DNA from: Dyadobacter flavalbus
GTDB taxonomy: Bacteria; Bacteroidota; Bacteroidia; Cytophagales; Spirosomataceae
Length of the DNA stretch: 64,000 nt
NCBI RefSeq assembly: GCF_006149045.1
Contig: NZ_VBSN01000071.1
Coordinates: forward strand, 186,001-250,000
Reading direction: 5' to 3'
Shown: piece after piece, positions 25,390-33,108 of the stretch
Numbering within the stretch: the first letter of the stretch is position 1
How the letters are laid out: every line of letters begins with the position of its first letter
The notes under the pieces: model-generated
Database searches by the model: none
What the model was told of the DNA's origin: nothing
Seen by the model: the letters and a program-made list of their open reading frames with translations, nothing else
Made by a program: the position numbers and the translations under genes

Positions 25390-26016
25390 ATGTACACGCA
25401 TAGTAAAAATATAGTCATCACAGGAAAACCGGTGAGTGAAGCCAAAAAAGCCATCGTTATGCTGCATGGCCGGGGCGCTTCTGCGGAGGATATTATTTCT
25501 TTGAAAAGACACTTGAATCTGGAAAACATGGCCATTTATGCGCCGAACGCTTCCAGTCACAGCTGGTATCCGTACAGTTTCATGGCGCCGGTTTCACAAA
25601 ATCAGCCCGCGCTGGATTCGGCACTTGCCGTGATCGGCGAAGTTGTGGCGGAAATTGAAGCATCCGGCATGTCGGCCGAAAATATTTACTTCGCAGGATT
25701 TTCACAAGGCGCATGTCTAACGCTGGAATATACCGCAAGAAACGCAAAACAGTACGGCGGCATTATTGCCCTTACCGGCGGACTCGTCGGACAGCAGCTT
25801 GCAGAAGAAAATTATAAAGGCGATTTCGCGGGAACACCGGTTTTTATTTCAACGGGCGATCCCGATCCGCATGTTCCGGTTTCGAGAGTAAAGGAAAGTA
25901 TTGCAACCCTCGAAAGGCTGAATGCATTTGTAACTTATGCCATTTATCCCGGCCGGCCGCATACCATTTCGGCAGAAGAAATAGAACTTGTCAACAACCA
26001 GATTTTGAAATCATGA
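25390..26016 (+). CDS. mhqD: MhqD-like alpha/beta-hydrolase (carboxylesterase)
   Basis: About 208 residues from ATG 25390 (25372 is an alternative; the frame opens further at a GTG, 25342). Catalytic Ser lies in FAGFSQGACL, with Asp in ISTGDPDPHVP and His in YPGRPHTIS. The oxyanion loop LHGRGASAED is near the N-terminus. It belongs to the phospholipase/carboxylesterase family that includes Bacillus MhqD. The 3' end overlaps the pirin ATG by 4 nt, so the two are translationally coupled. Likely role: quinone or ring-cleavage product detoxification with MhqO. Confidence 0.85.
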   Translation: MYTHSKNIVITGKPVSEAKKAIVMLHGRGASAEDIISLKRHLNLENMAIYAPNASSHSWYPYSFMAPVSQNQPALDSALAVIGEVVAEIEASGMSAENIYFAGFSQGACLTLEYTARNAKQYGGIIALTGGLVGQQLAEENYKGDFAGTPVFISTGDPDPHVPVSRVKESIATLERLNAFVTYAIYPGRPHTISAEEIELVNNQILKS

Positions 26017-26729
26017 AAAACAGCATTATGCATCAATCCGCATCGCGCTTTTCGGCGGATCACGGCTGGCTTAAAAGTGCCCAGACGTTCAGTTTTCATG
26101 GAAACTACGATCCGGACAGAATCCAGTTCGGTGCATTGCGCGTGCTGAACGACGATACCGTCAACGGCGGAAAGGGTTTTGGCAGGCATCCGCACGACAA
26201 CATGGAAATCATATCCATTCCGCTGGAAGGAACGCTTGAACATCAGGACAGTATGGGAAATATTGCTGTGATCCGGCCGGGAGAAATCCAGGCGATGAGT
26301 GCGGGAACGGGCATTTATCATACGGAGTTCAACAAGAATGAAAATGAACCCGTTACTTTCCTGCAGATATGGCTTTATCCTGATAAACTGAATGTTGCCC
26401 CGAGGTACGATCAGCAAAGTTACAGCGACGGCGACAGGCATAACCGATTTCTTCAGATCCTTTCGCCCGATTCGGACGATGAAGGCGTCTGGATCAATCA
26501 GAATGCATGGTTTCATCTTGGGGACTTTGACGGTGGTGCCGTTACAGATTACAACCTGAAAGTGGCCGGAAACGGTTTGTATGTATTTGTGATCAGCGGC
26601 GATGTGGAAGTAAACGGCCAGTTGCTGAACACACGCGATGGGTATGGAATATGGCCGGAATCTCCGGTTTCTTTCCGTGCTGTAAGCGATGCAAGCCTGC
26701 TGATTATGGAAGTGCCCGAAAAATGGTAA
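26013..26729 (+). CDS. Pirin family protein (YhhW-like)
   Basis: A 238-residue bicupin. The N-terminal cupin has metal-ligand candidates GRHPHDNMEIISI, GTLEHQDSMGN and QAMSAGTGIYHTEFN (His and Glu). The C-terminal cupin is degenerate (VAGNGLYVFVISGDVEV). Pirins of this group act as quercetin 2,3-dioxygenases in vitro. Coupling to mhqD by a 4-nt overlap points to aromatic or quinone detoxification. The length and motifs are typical. Confidence 0.9.
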   Translation: MKNSIMHQSASRFSADHGWLKSAQTFSFHGNYDPDRIQFGALRVLNDDTVNGGKGFGRHPHDNMEIISIPLEGTLEHQDSMGNIAVIRPGEIQAMSAGTGIYHTEFNKNENEPVTFLQIWLYPDKLNVAPRYDQQSYSDGDRHNRFLQILSPDSDDEGVWINQNAWFHLGDFDGGAVTDYNLKVAGNGLYVFVISGDVEVNGQLLNTRDGYGIWPESPVSFRAVSDASLLIMEVPEKW

Positions 26730-26781
26730 GGTTTTTCGGGAAAACAGCTATTAAATCTTAATCCATCTGAAACTTTCAACC

Positions 26782-27087
26782 ATGAAGGAAATAAATATTC
26801 TGGTCCTTGCAGATCATGCAGAGATCCTGGAAACGATACTCCGGCTAATCGGTAATCATGATAACTGGAAGGGCTTTGGTGCAGGTTCTGCTGAACAGGC
26901 TTTTGCAGCCATGGAAAAAAACAAGTTTGATTTAGTACTTTTGGGCGTGGGCGTGGATGAGGAAACCGGAAGACAGATCATGGAACATTGCCGTGCGGCT
27001 GACCCGAAAATCGGATGCATACGGCACTACGGGGGAGGAAGCGGACTGTTATATTCCGAAATCCGGCACGCATTACAAACTGGATAA
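26782..27087 (+). CDS. Degenerate receiver-like protein without phosphoacceptor Asp
   Basis: A 101-residue protein with the CheY-like alternation of strands and helices: INILVLADHAEILETILRLI at the N-terminus and FDLVLLGVGVDEETGRQIME in the middle. In the strand-3 position, where a phosphorylated Asp normally sits (D-x-x-M-P), it has Gly55, and the conserved Lys is replaced by a Gly-rich stretch (YGGGSGLL). It should therefore not be phosphorylated in the usual way. The Crp-type regulator starts 18 nt downstream, so the pair is likely an operon; this may be a partner or pseudo-receiver for it. Confidence 0.65.
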   Translation: MKEINILVLADHAEILETILRLIGNHDNWKGFGAGSAEQAFAAMEKNKFDLVLLGVGVDEETGRQIMEHCRAADPKIGCIRHYGGGSGLLYSEIRHALQTG

Positions 27088-27105
27088 TTGTTTAAAACGG
27101 AGCTT

Positions 27106-27684
27106 ATGTTTGAAAAAATCAATGAGTATGCATTAAGGTGTATGCGGTTTGAGTCTCAGGATCTTTCTTATTTCAATTCATTGCTTCAGTTTAAAACGAT
27201 TCCTAAAAAAAGCTTTTTACTTCAGGAAGGCGAAGTCTGCCAGTTTGAAGCGTATATTCTGAAAGGCTGCATCCGTACGTATCATATTGATTCGTCGGGT
27301 GCGGAAGTAACATTGCAGTTTGCCGTTGAAGACTGGTGGGTGAGTGACATCACCAGTTTTCAGAACCAGACGCCCAGTCTGATGTATATAGAAACCCTGG
27401 AAGATTGTGAACTGCTCATACTGACGCCGGAAAACAAGGAAAACCTGCTGGCGCGTGTTCCGGGCTTTGAACGCATGTTCCGGCTGATGGTGCAGCGGAA
27501 CCTTGCCCAGCTGCAGGAACGGCTTTTCCGCACCATAACTACTTCCGCAGTTGAAAAGTATCTCGATTTCCTGAACCGGTATCCGGCCATTCCCCAACGT
27601 GTTGCCCAGCACTACATTGCATCCTATCTGGGATTTTCCCCCGAATTCCTCAGTAAAGTAAGAAAAAAACTCAGCGCCAGGTAA
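27106..27684 (+). CDS. Crp/Fnr-family transcriptional regulator
   Basis: 192 residues from ATG 27106; the frame opens from a TTG at 27088. The cyclic-nucleotide-binding-like jelly roll (about 10-120) has LQEGEVCQFEAYILKGCIRTY and VTLQFAVEDWWVSD. The helix-turn-helix (about 165-190) has QHYIASYLGFSPEFLSKVRK. This subtype, with a reduced second half, is common in Bacteroidota and often lacks clear cAMP contacts. It follows the degenerate receiver gene. The target is unknown; the mhq operon upstream is a candidate. Confidence 0.88.
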   Translation: MFEKINEYALRCMRFESQDLSYFNSLLQFKTIPKKSFLLQEGEVCQFEAYILKGCIRTYHIDSSGAEVTLQFAVEDWWVSDITSFQNQTPSLMYIETLEDCELLILTPENKENLLARVPGFERMFRLMVQRNLAQLQERLFRTITTSAVEKYLDFLNRYPAIPQRVAQHYIASYLGFSPEFLSKVRKKLSAR

Positions 27685-27741
27685 TTTTCAAAAGCAGATT
27701 ACGGCTCTGATTCATTTATACGAGTAAAAAGCTCTACAAAC

Positions 27742-27774
27742 AAAGCCGTTTTCTGTTCGGAATACGGCTTTTTC
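27742..27774 (+). terminator. Terminator after the Crp-family gene
   Basis: AAAGCCGT (27742-27749) pairs with ACGGCTTT (27764-27771) across a 14-nt loop, followed by TTC. Confidence 0.75.
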
Positions 27775-27826
27775 TATAATGGAACAGTTGTTTGACATTT
27801 CATGACATAACGAAACAATCAATGTC

Positions 27827-28291
27827 ATGTTAGATAAAACAGAAGTAATCGAAGTATTAAACGATTTGATCCTGATAAATAACGACCGTATTGAGGGTTA
27901 TAAAAAAGCATATGATGAAACAGAAGATTCGGATTATGATCTAAAAGCGCTGTATGGCAATCTTGCTGAACACAGCAGACAAAATGTTTCCGAACTGACG
28001 GGCGAAGTAAGTGCGCTGGGCGGTGAGCCGGCAAGCGGTACCATGCTCTCAGGTAAAATATACCGTGCATGGATGGATGTCAAGTCAGCTTTCAGCAGTG
28101 ACGACAGAAAGACATCGCTTGAAAATTCGGAATTCGGAGAAGACGTTGCACAGAAAGCATATGAAACTGCACTCCGGTCAGAAGTATTGACACCTGAACT
28201 GAGAGCACTTATTACAAGACAAAAAGCAACTTTGAAAAGCGGTCACGATACGATAAAACGGCTTCGTGATTCTGAAAAAGTAGCTCATTGA
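27827..28291 (+). CDS. PA2169-type four-helix-bundle protein (DUF2383)
   Basis: 154 residues, almost all helix and no signal: VIEVLNDLILINNDRIEGYKKA, LYGNLAEHSRQNVSELTGEV, SGKIYRAWMDVKSAF and a Lys-rich C-terminal helix. This is the DUF2383/PA2169 ferritin-like bundle, with conserved acidic and His positions (ALYGNLAEHSRQ) at the right places for metal binding. The function is unknown; many copies respond to stress. Flanked by terminators, so it is monocistronic. Confidence 0.85.
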   Translation: MLDKTEVIEVLNDLILINNDRIEGYKKAYDETEDSDYDLKALYGNLAEHSRQNVSELTGEVSALGGEPASGTMLSGKIYRAWMDVKSAFSSDDRKTSLENSEFGEDVAQKAYETALRSEVLTPELRALITRQKATLKSGHDTIKRLRDSEKVAH

Positions 28292-28314
28292 TATTTCATC
28301 GATAAACTAGGACG

Positions 28315-28341
28315 GGGTTGGCATTTGCCAACCCTTTTTTA
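28315..28341 (+). terminator. Terminator after the DUF2383 gene
   Basis: GGGTTGGCA (28315-28323) pairs with TGCCAACCC (28326-28334) over a 2-nt loop, followed by TTTTTT. Confidence 0.85.
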
Positions 28342-28428
28342 TTTCAAGTAACTCACGCACGCACAGTTGGCACAACATTTTAAGTTTAGTCAAAGTAATA
28401 ATAACAGTTTCATACTCAAACAATCATC

Positions 28429-29664
28429 ATGAAATTTAACTACCGACATCTAAAAACCATTCTGAAAAGTACCTTATTGTTATCCGCTCTCGGGTTTGCC
28501 ATTGCAAGCTGCGACGATGACGATGACTTCTGGGACGCTTTCATTCCCGAAACAGATAAAGAGCCAACCACTACACAGGTAGAAGGCTACGTGTTCCGCC
28601 CAGCGCTGGTTCCTGCGGATGCGGCCAATGTTAATCAGCTTAAAGTCGCATCCGGTTTTAAAGTCGCCAAATTTGCCGAAGGTCTGGGTAAGCCGAGGAT
28701 TCTGGCTGTGAGCAGCACTGGTTTTGTTTACGCTTCGGATCGTGATGCAGGAATTGTCATGCTGCTGACGGATACCAACAAAGACGGCGTTGCGGACGAT
28801 AAAAAAACAGTTGCCAACATCAAACAGGCGCACGGACTGACTATTTACAAGAACAAAATGTACATAGCAGCTGTAAATGAAGTGTATGTTGCCGATATGA
28901 ATGCCAACGGTACGCTTGGTATGCCCAAGTTACTGATCGACGATCTTCCTGACGGCGGACAGCACCCCAACCGAACCATTGCATTCGGGCCGGATGGCAA
29001 AATGTACCTGACCGTGGGTAGTACCTGTAATGCCTGTCCGGAGCCCAACGGTGAAAATGCCACCATTCTGATTGCCAATGAAGACGGTTCCGGCCGTAAG
29101 GTTTTTGCAAAAGGATTGAGAAATACAATCGGATTCGGATGGCATCCTGAAACAGGCGAAATGTGGGGAATGGATCACGGTATCGACTGGCTGGGCGACG
29201 ATGAACAGAAAGAAGAAGTGAATCAGCTAAAAATGGGTGCTGATTACGGCTGGCCTTATATTTATGGAGAAGGAAAATACAATCCGGCCGACAGACCGCA
29301 GGGCGATACAACTTATCAGCAGTATCTCCAGAAAACAACGCTTCCTTCGCTGACCTATCAGGCACATTCGGCTCCCATGCAAATGGCATTCTATAACGGA
29401 GCCATGTTCCCTGCTGAATACAAAAATGATGCATTCGTAGCCATGAGAGGTTCCTGGAACAGAAGCAATCCGGTAGGTTACAAGATTGTACGTATGCATT
29501 TTGAAAACGGTAAGCCGGTTCGCTTTGATGATTTCGTCACCGGGTTTTTGGTAAACAGCAACAAAGCACATTTCGCCCGTCTGGTCGGGGTGGCTACGCA
29601 TACGGATGGTTCCCTGCTATTTTCGGATGATACCAACGGCGTAATTTATCGGGTAAGCAAATAG
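28429..29664 (+). CDS. PQQ-dependent sorbosone-dehydrogenase-like lipoprotein
   Basis: 411 residues. The lipoprotein signal ends in IASC with Cys28, followed by a run of Asp (CDDDDDF). The mature part is a six-bladed beta propeller: GFVYASDRDAGIVML, GPDGKMYLTVGSTCNACP, and ADYGWPYIYGEG. It belongs to the soluble glucose/sorbosone dehydrogenase group that uses PQQ, and acts on sugars outside the inner membrane. No pqq biosynthesis genes are in the window. Monocistronic, with a strong palindromic terminator. Confidence 0.88.
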   Translation: MKFNYRHLKTILKSTLLLSALGFAIASCDDDDDFWDAFIPETDKEPTTTQVEGYVFRPALVPADAANVNQLKVASGFKVAKFAEGLGKPRILAVSSTGFVYASDRDAGIVMLLTDTNKDGVADDKKTVANIKQAHGLTIYKNKMYIAAVNEVYVADMNANGTLGMPKLLIDDLPDGGQHPNRTIAFGPDGKMYLTVGSTCNACPEPNGENATILIANEDGSGRKVFAKGLRNTIGFGWHPETGEMWGMDHGIDWLGDDEQKEEVNQLKMGADYGWPYIYGEGKYNPADRPQGDTTYQQYLQKTTLPSLTYQAHSAPMQMAFYNGAMFPAEYKNDAFVAMRGSWNRSNPVGYKIVRMHFENGKPVRFDDFVTGFLVNSNKAHFARLVGVATHTDGSLLFSDDTNGVIYRVSK

Positions 29665-29712
29665 TTTTGACATGATGTAAAAAGTAAGATGTAAAAAGTA
29701 AAAGGTTAAAAA

Positions 29713-29750
29713 ATAAAAACCGGCGTTGAATATTCAACGCCGGTTTTTAT
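29713..29750. terminator. Perfect palindromic terminator
   Basis: A 38-bp perfect inverted repeat (29713-29731 with 29732-29750; the core is ACCGGCGTTGAA) with A/T-rich ends. Just before it lies a twofold repeat of GATGTAAAAAGTAA. It can stop transcription both from the plus gene and from the convergent lipoprotein gene at 29834-30136. Confidence 0.85.
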
Positions 29751-29833
29751 TTACTGGAATCTATAATTTTTTATTAACCAAGATTCAAAAGAGCAGCTTC
29801 AAGCTAACGAGACTTTTAGCTGTGTTACTTGAT

Positions 29834-30136
29834 TTATTTTTTATCTCCCAGTCTTTTTACATTGCCCGTGGAAGCACTGTCATCATGCTTGCTACGCGTT
29901 GAATCCGGATTCAGGTTGGCCTGATTGGAGGGATATCCAAGGCTGTCATTCTGGTTATCTTCACCAACGCCCATTGCTTTTGTGCTTTCTGCACCGCTGC
30001 TGTCATTTGGCGTGGCTTCTGTTCTGCTGCCCGATCCTTCGCTTCCTTCATTTTCATTATTTTCAGTGGAGCAGGAGGAAAACAGGATCATACTTGCAAA
30101 ACCTAATATAGCGAATGTTGTTTTTAGCTGTTTCAT
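29834..30136 (-). CDS. Small lipoprotein, hydrophilic
   Basis: 100 residues. Signal peptide with lipobox FSSC (Cys22), then a low-complexity mature part rich in Glu, Asn, Ser, Asp and Gly (TENNENEGSEGSGSRTEATP). Likely an outer-membrane or periplasmic tethered lipoprotein of unknown role. No partner gene is obvious; the next gene on its strand ends 106 nt upstream. Confidence 0.7.
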   Translation of the reverse strand: MKQLKTTFAILGFASMILFSSCSTENNENEGSEGSGSRTEATPNDSSGAESTKAMGVGEDNQNDSLGYPSNQANLNPDSTRSKHDDSASTGNVKRLGDKK

Positions 30137-30241
30137 AATTTGTGCTGTTTGCTATTTCAATAATCAATTGATGTTTTTCAATGTTGTATACAGGAAAAAA
30201 TGATACCAGTATAGCCGTTTAAAGCATCCGGTCTGCATGCA

Positions 30242-30499
30242 TCAGGTTTTTCCCCGGTTATCCCAATGGTCTTTGATGACCTTTCCTTCCTTGTCTTTGA
30301 TCAGGACTCTTCCGAATCGCTGCCCGATGATCTTTCCTTCGGGGTTCTCATTGCCGATAAAAAGCAGGATCGGGTTGCCATCGTCGTCCGTCTTGAATGC
30401 AATATCGTAACGGCCGAATTTTTTGCTGACCATCCGGTCCGGCTCGTACTTTTTACTTAGTTCTTTCAATAATTTTTCACCTATCTTCATCTTCGTCAT
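30242..30499 (-). CDS. Small basic hypothetical protein
   Basis: An 85-residue basic protein from ATG 30499 (30490 is an alternative): MKIGEKLLKELSKKYEPDRM, FGRYDIAFKTDDDGNPILLFI, then IIGQRFGRVLIKDKEGKVI. The beta-strand pattern with repeated FGR and KDKEGK turns suggests a small beta barrel or SH3-like fold. The family is not recognised. It starts 21 nt after the pncC stop, so it is probably cotranscribed with it. Confidence 0.7.
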   Translation of the reverse strand: MTKMKIGEKLLKELSKKYEPDRMVSKKFGRYDIAFKTDDDGNPILLFIGNENPEGKIIGQRFGRVLIKDKEGKVIKDHWDNRGKT

Positions 30500-30520
30500 G
30501 TTAGAGTGAAATCCTTTCTT

Positions 30521-31027
30521 TTACTCCGCATTCTCCGGAATCTTCTGCTCGTAAGCCACTTCCTGCATGATCAGTTCCGCGGCACGGTCAATGGCCTGCA
30601 TCACGATTTCTTCCGGTTCCCCTTTGAATACTTCACGAACAGCAACGGATCTGTCTTTTATGAAAGCATGCAAAAAAATAGTCCCGACCGGCTTTTCCGG
30701 CGATTCGCTTCCGCCCGGCGTGGTTAGTCCGGTAATACCAACATGAATGTCGGCGGGAATAAGCGGTTTCAGCCGTCCGGCAATTTCCTTGGTTACCTCG
30801 GCGCTTTCGGGTGTGAATTTGTTAAGAATATCTTCCGGAACATGCAGGATGCTTTTTTTCAGGTCGGCATCATAGCACACGAGTCCGCCTTTCAGTACTT
30901 TGCCGGAATCGGGGCAAAGCGAGAATTCAGAGGCGAGTCTTCCGGCCGTTGCACTTTCGGCAAAAGCGACTGTCAGTTTTCTTTCTGCAAGAGACTTGCT
31001 GCAATCCATTACAATTTGTGAAGGCAT
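30521..31027 (-). CDS. pncC: Nicotinamide-nucleotide amidohydrolase (CinA C-terminal domain)
   Basis: 168 residues from ATG 31027 (MPSQIVMDCSKSL). This stand-alone CinA C-terminal domain deamidates NMN in the pyridine nucleotide cycle. The family core is LTVAFAESATAGRLASEFSL, then VLKGGLVCYDADLKKSILHV, HVGITGLTTPGGSE and PVGTIFLHAFI. An upstream TTG at 31069 keeps the frame but is less likely. Cotranscribed with the small gene at 30242. Confidence 0.92.
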   Translation of the reverse strand: MPSQIVMDCSKSLAERKLTVAFAESATAGRLASEFSLCPDSGKVLKGGLVCYDADLKKSILHVPEDILNKFTPESAEVTKEIAGRLKPLIPADIHVGITGLTTPGGSESPEKPVGTIFLHAFIKDRSVAVREVFKGEPEEIVMQAIDRAAELIMQEVAYEQKIPENAE

Positions 31028-31283
31028 ATATAAAATCGTTTTTTTATCCAAAAAAATATTGCTTGCCAACTATTAAAAAACTTTGCCAGCCTGAATCCGC
31101 TGCTGTACGGCCGGCCGTTATATATTCCTGTATTGTCAAATACTTTCGGAACCTGAAGAAGAGTTTTTCGTGGAGCTTTTTCTACAAACCAAATCCGGAG
31201 CATTATCTGCGCTTCTGTTTTATCATCCGATGTTTGGTATGATTTTAATCCCTGTACGCAGGGTAACAAGAAAATCAAAGCAC

Positions 31284-32891
31284 ATGGAGAATAATGACCA
31301 AAATACAAATACCGGCAATCCGAATTATCCGGATCAGAGCGGTATAACAAACCCGAATTATCTCAAACCAAACCGGGACGGGGCAAATGAAAGCTTATGG
31401 CAATCATTCCATTCCGAACTGAGCAGCCAGAACCCGGATCTTTCCCTTGGCAGAGTTTATGACGCACTGATCATCGGGGCGGGAATCACCGGACTTACGA
31501 CGGCATTGCTCCTTCAGAAACAAGGATTAAACTGCATTGTGGCCGAAGCGCACAATGTGGGTTTTGGTACCACGGGCGGAACAACTGCGCATATCAATAC
31601 TTTCGCAGATACCACCTACGACGAAACGGAAAAAGCGTTTGATGCGGCATCCGCAAAGCTTTTTGCAACGGCTATCAACGAGGCTGTCGCCATTATCAAT
31701 GAGCATGTGCAGGTTTACAGAATTGATTGTGATTTTGAATGGAAGCCGGGCTATGTTTATGCGGAAGACAGCAAACAGGCCAAGGAACTGGACAGCTTGT
31801 ATCAGAGCGCACTCAAAGTGGGGGTCAAGGTAAAGGAAACACAGGAAGTTCCAACGCCGGTTTCGTATGAAAAAGCTGTCGTATTTGATAATCAGGCACA
31901 GTTTCATCCGCTGAAATACATAACCGGCTTGCAAAAGGAATTTGTTGCACTCGGCGGTACGGTGCTGGAAAATACGCGTGTTGAGGATGTGGAAACCCGG
32001 GAAGAAATCCATTATGCCATTACGAATGTAAAGGACATTGCAGCCAAAAATGTGATCTATGCCACGCATCTTCCAATCGGCGGAATCAATCCCCAGCATT
32101 TTCTTAATGCGCCATACAGAAGCTATGTAATTGCAGTAAAACTGAGAGATGAAAAATATCCGGATGCGCTGATTTATGATTTGCAGGAACCGTATCACTA
32201 TTTCCGGACGCATGTTATTGACGGACAGAAATATCTGATCGTAGGCGGCCATGATCACAAATCCGGGCACAACGATCCGGAAAAGTCATTCCGGGATCTT
32301 GAAAATTATGTCCGTGAACATTATCATGTGGAATCGGTCGATTATAAATGGTCGGCGCAGTATTATGTCTCTGCGGACGGCCTGCCATATATCGGCGAGT
32401 TGCCGCTGGCTGCCAAAGGAATTTATGCAGCAACCGGCTTTAATGGCAACGGTATGATTCTGGGTACGATCTCGGCCAAAGTAATCAGTGACATGATTCT
32501 GGGCAAGGAAAGTGAATTTGCAGATTTGTTTGATCCGGCGCGTGTAAAACCATTGGCTGGCTTCAACGAGATTGTAAAAGAAAATGCAGACGTAGCTTAT
32601 AAGTTTATTGCCGACCGGCTTTCCATTGATGACATCAAGTCGCTGAACGAAATAGAAAACGGGAGCGGGGCAGTGGTGGAATACAAGGATAAAAAAGTAG
32701 CTATTTACAAAGACAATGCTGGTTCCGTACATGCTTTAAATCCGGTTTGTACGCATGCAAAATGCATTGTTGACTGGAACAATTCGGAAAAAAGCTGGGA
32801 TTGTCCCTGTCACGGTGCAAGGTTTGACATAGACGGAAATGTACTCACAGGACCGGCCAGAAAAAATCTTGAAAAAATTACGGTCGATTAA
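31284..32891 (+). CDS. FAD-dependent oxidoreductase with C-terminal Rieske domain
   Basis: 535 residues from ATG 31284 (MENNDQNTNT). The upstream in-frame region is not protein-like and is dropped. The N-terminal 55 residues are disordered and Asn-rich. A DAO-type FAD fold follows (GAGITG at about 70), ending at about residue 430. The Rieske ferredoxin domain (about 445-535) has ligands CTHAKC...CPCHGARFD (Cys-x-His and Cys-x-x-His). This DAO-Rieske fusion is widespread in Bacteroidota. The substrate is unknown; a self-contained electron chain from amine to Rieske cluster is possible. Confidence 0.85.
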   Translation: MENNDQNTNTGNPNYPDQSGITNPNYLKPNRDGANESLWQSFHSELSSQNPDLSLGRVYDALIIGAGITGLTTALLLQKQGLNCIVAEAHNVGFGTTGGTTAHINTFADTTYDETEKAFDAASAKLFATAINEAVAIINEHVQVYRIDCDFEWKPGYVYAEDSKQAKELDSLYQSALKVGVKVKETQEVPTPVSYEKAVVFDNQAQFHPLKYITGLQKEFVALGGTVLENTRVEDVETREEIHYAITNVKDIAAKNVIYATHLPIGGINPQHFLNAPYRSYVIAVKLRDEKYPDALIYDLQEPYHYFRTHVIDGQKYLIVGGHDHKSGHNDPEKSFRDLENYVREHYHVESVDYKWSAQYYVSADGLPYIGELPLAAKGIYAATGFNGNGMILGTISAKVISDMILGKESEFADLFDPARVKPLAGFNEIVKENADVAYKFIADRLSIDDIKSLNEIENGSGAVVEYKDKKVAIYKDNAGSVHALNPVCTHAKCIVDWNNSEKSWDCPCHGARFDIDGNVLTGPARKNLEKITVD

Positions 32892-33108
32892 TAATCTTCT
32901 GATTTAAAATAATGCAGATCTGAGCTGATCCGGCATGATAACAGAACATTGCGGTATTTCATAAAGCGTTGAAGCGGATGAAATACTGCAATGTTTTTAT
33001 AGTTCCGGATTCATTACTATTGAAAATACACGGCGTAAAATGGGTTCTTTCCATTGAGAATCTTTCAAGAGCCAGGAGCCGATAGCTAAAAGCAATACCA
33101 ACCAATAG

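Noticed and set aside
29665-29712. Twofold GATGTAAAAAGTAA repeat as an operator
   Set aside because: It lies downstream of the gene, beside a terminator, and is probably low-complexity spacer.
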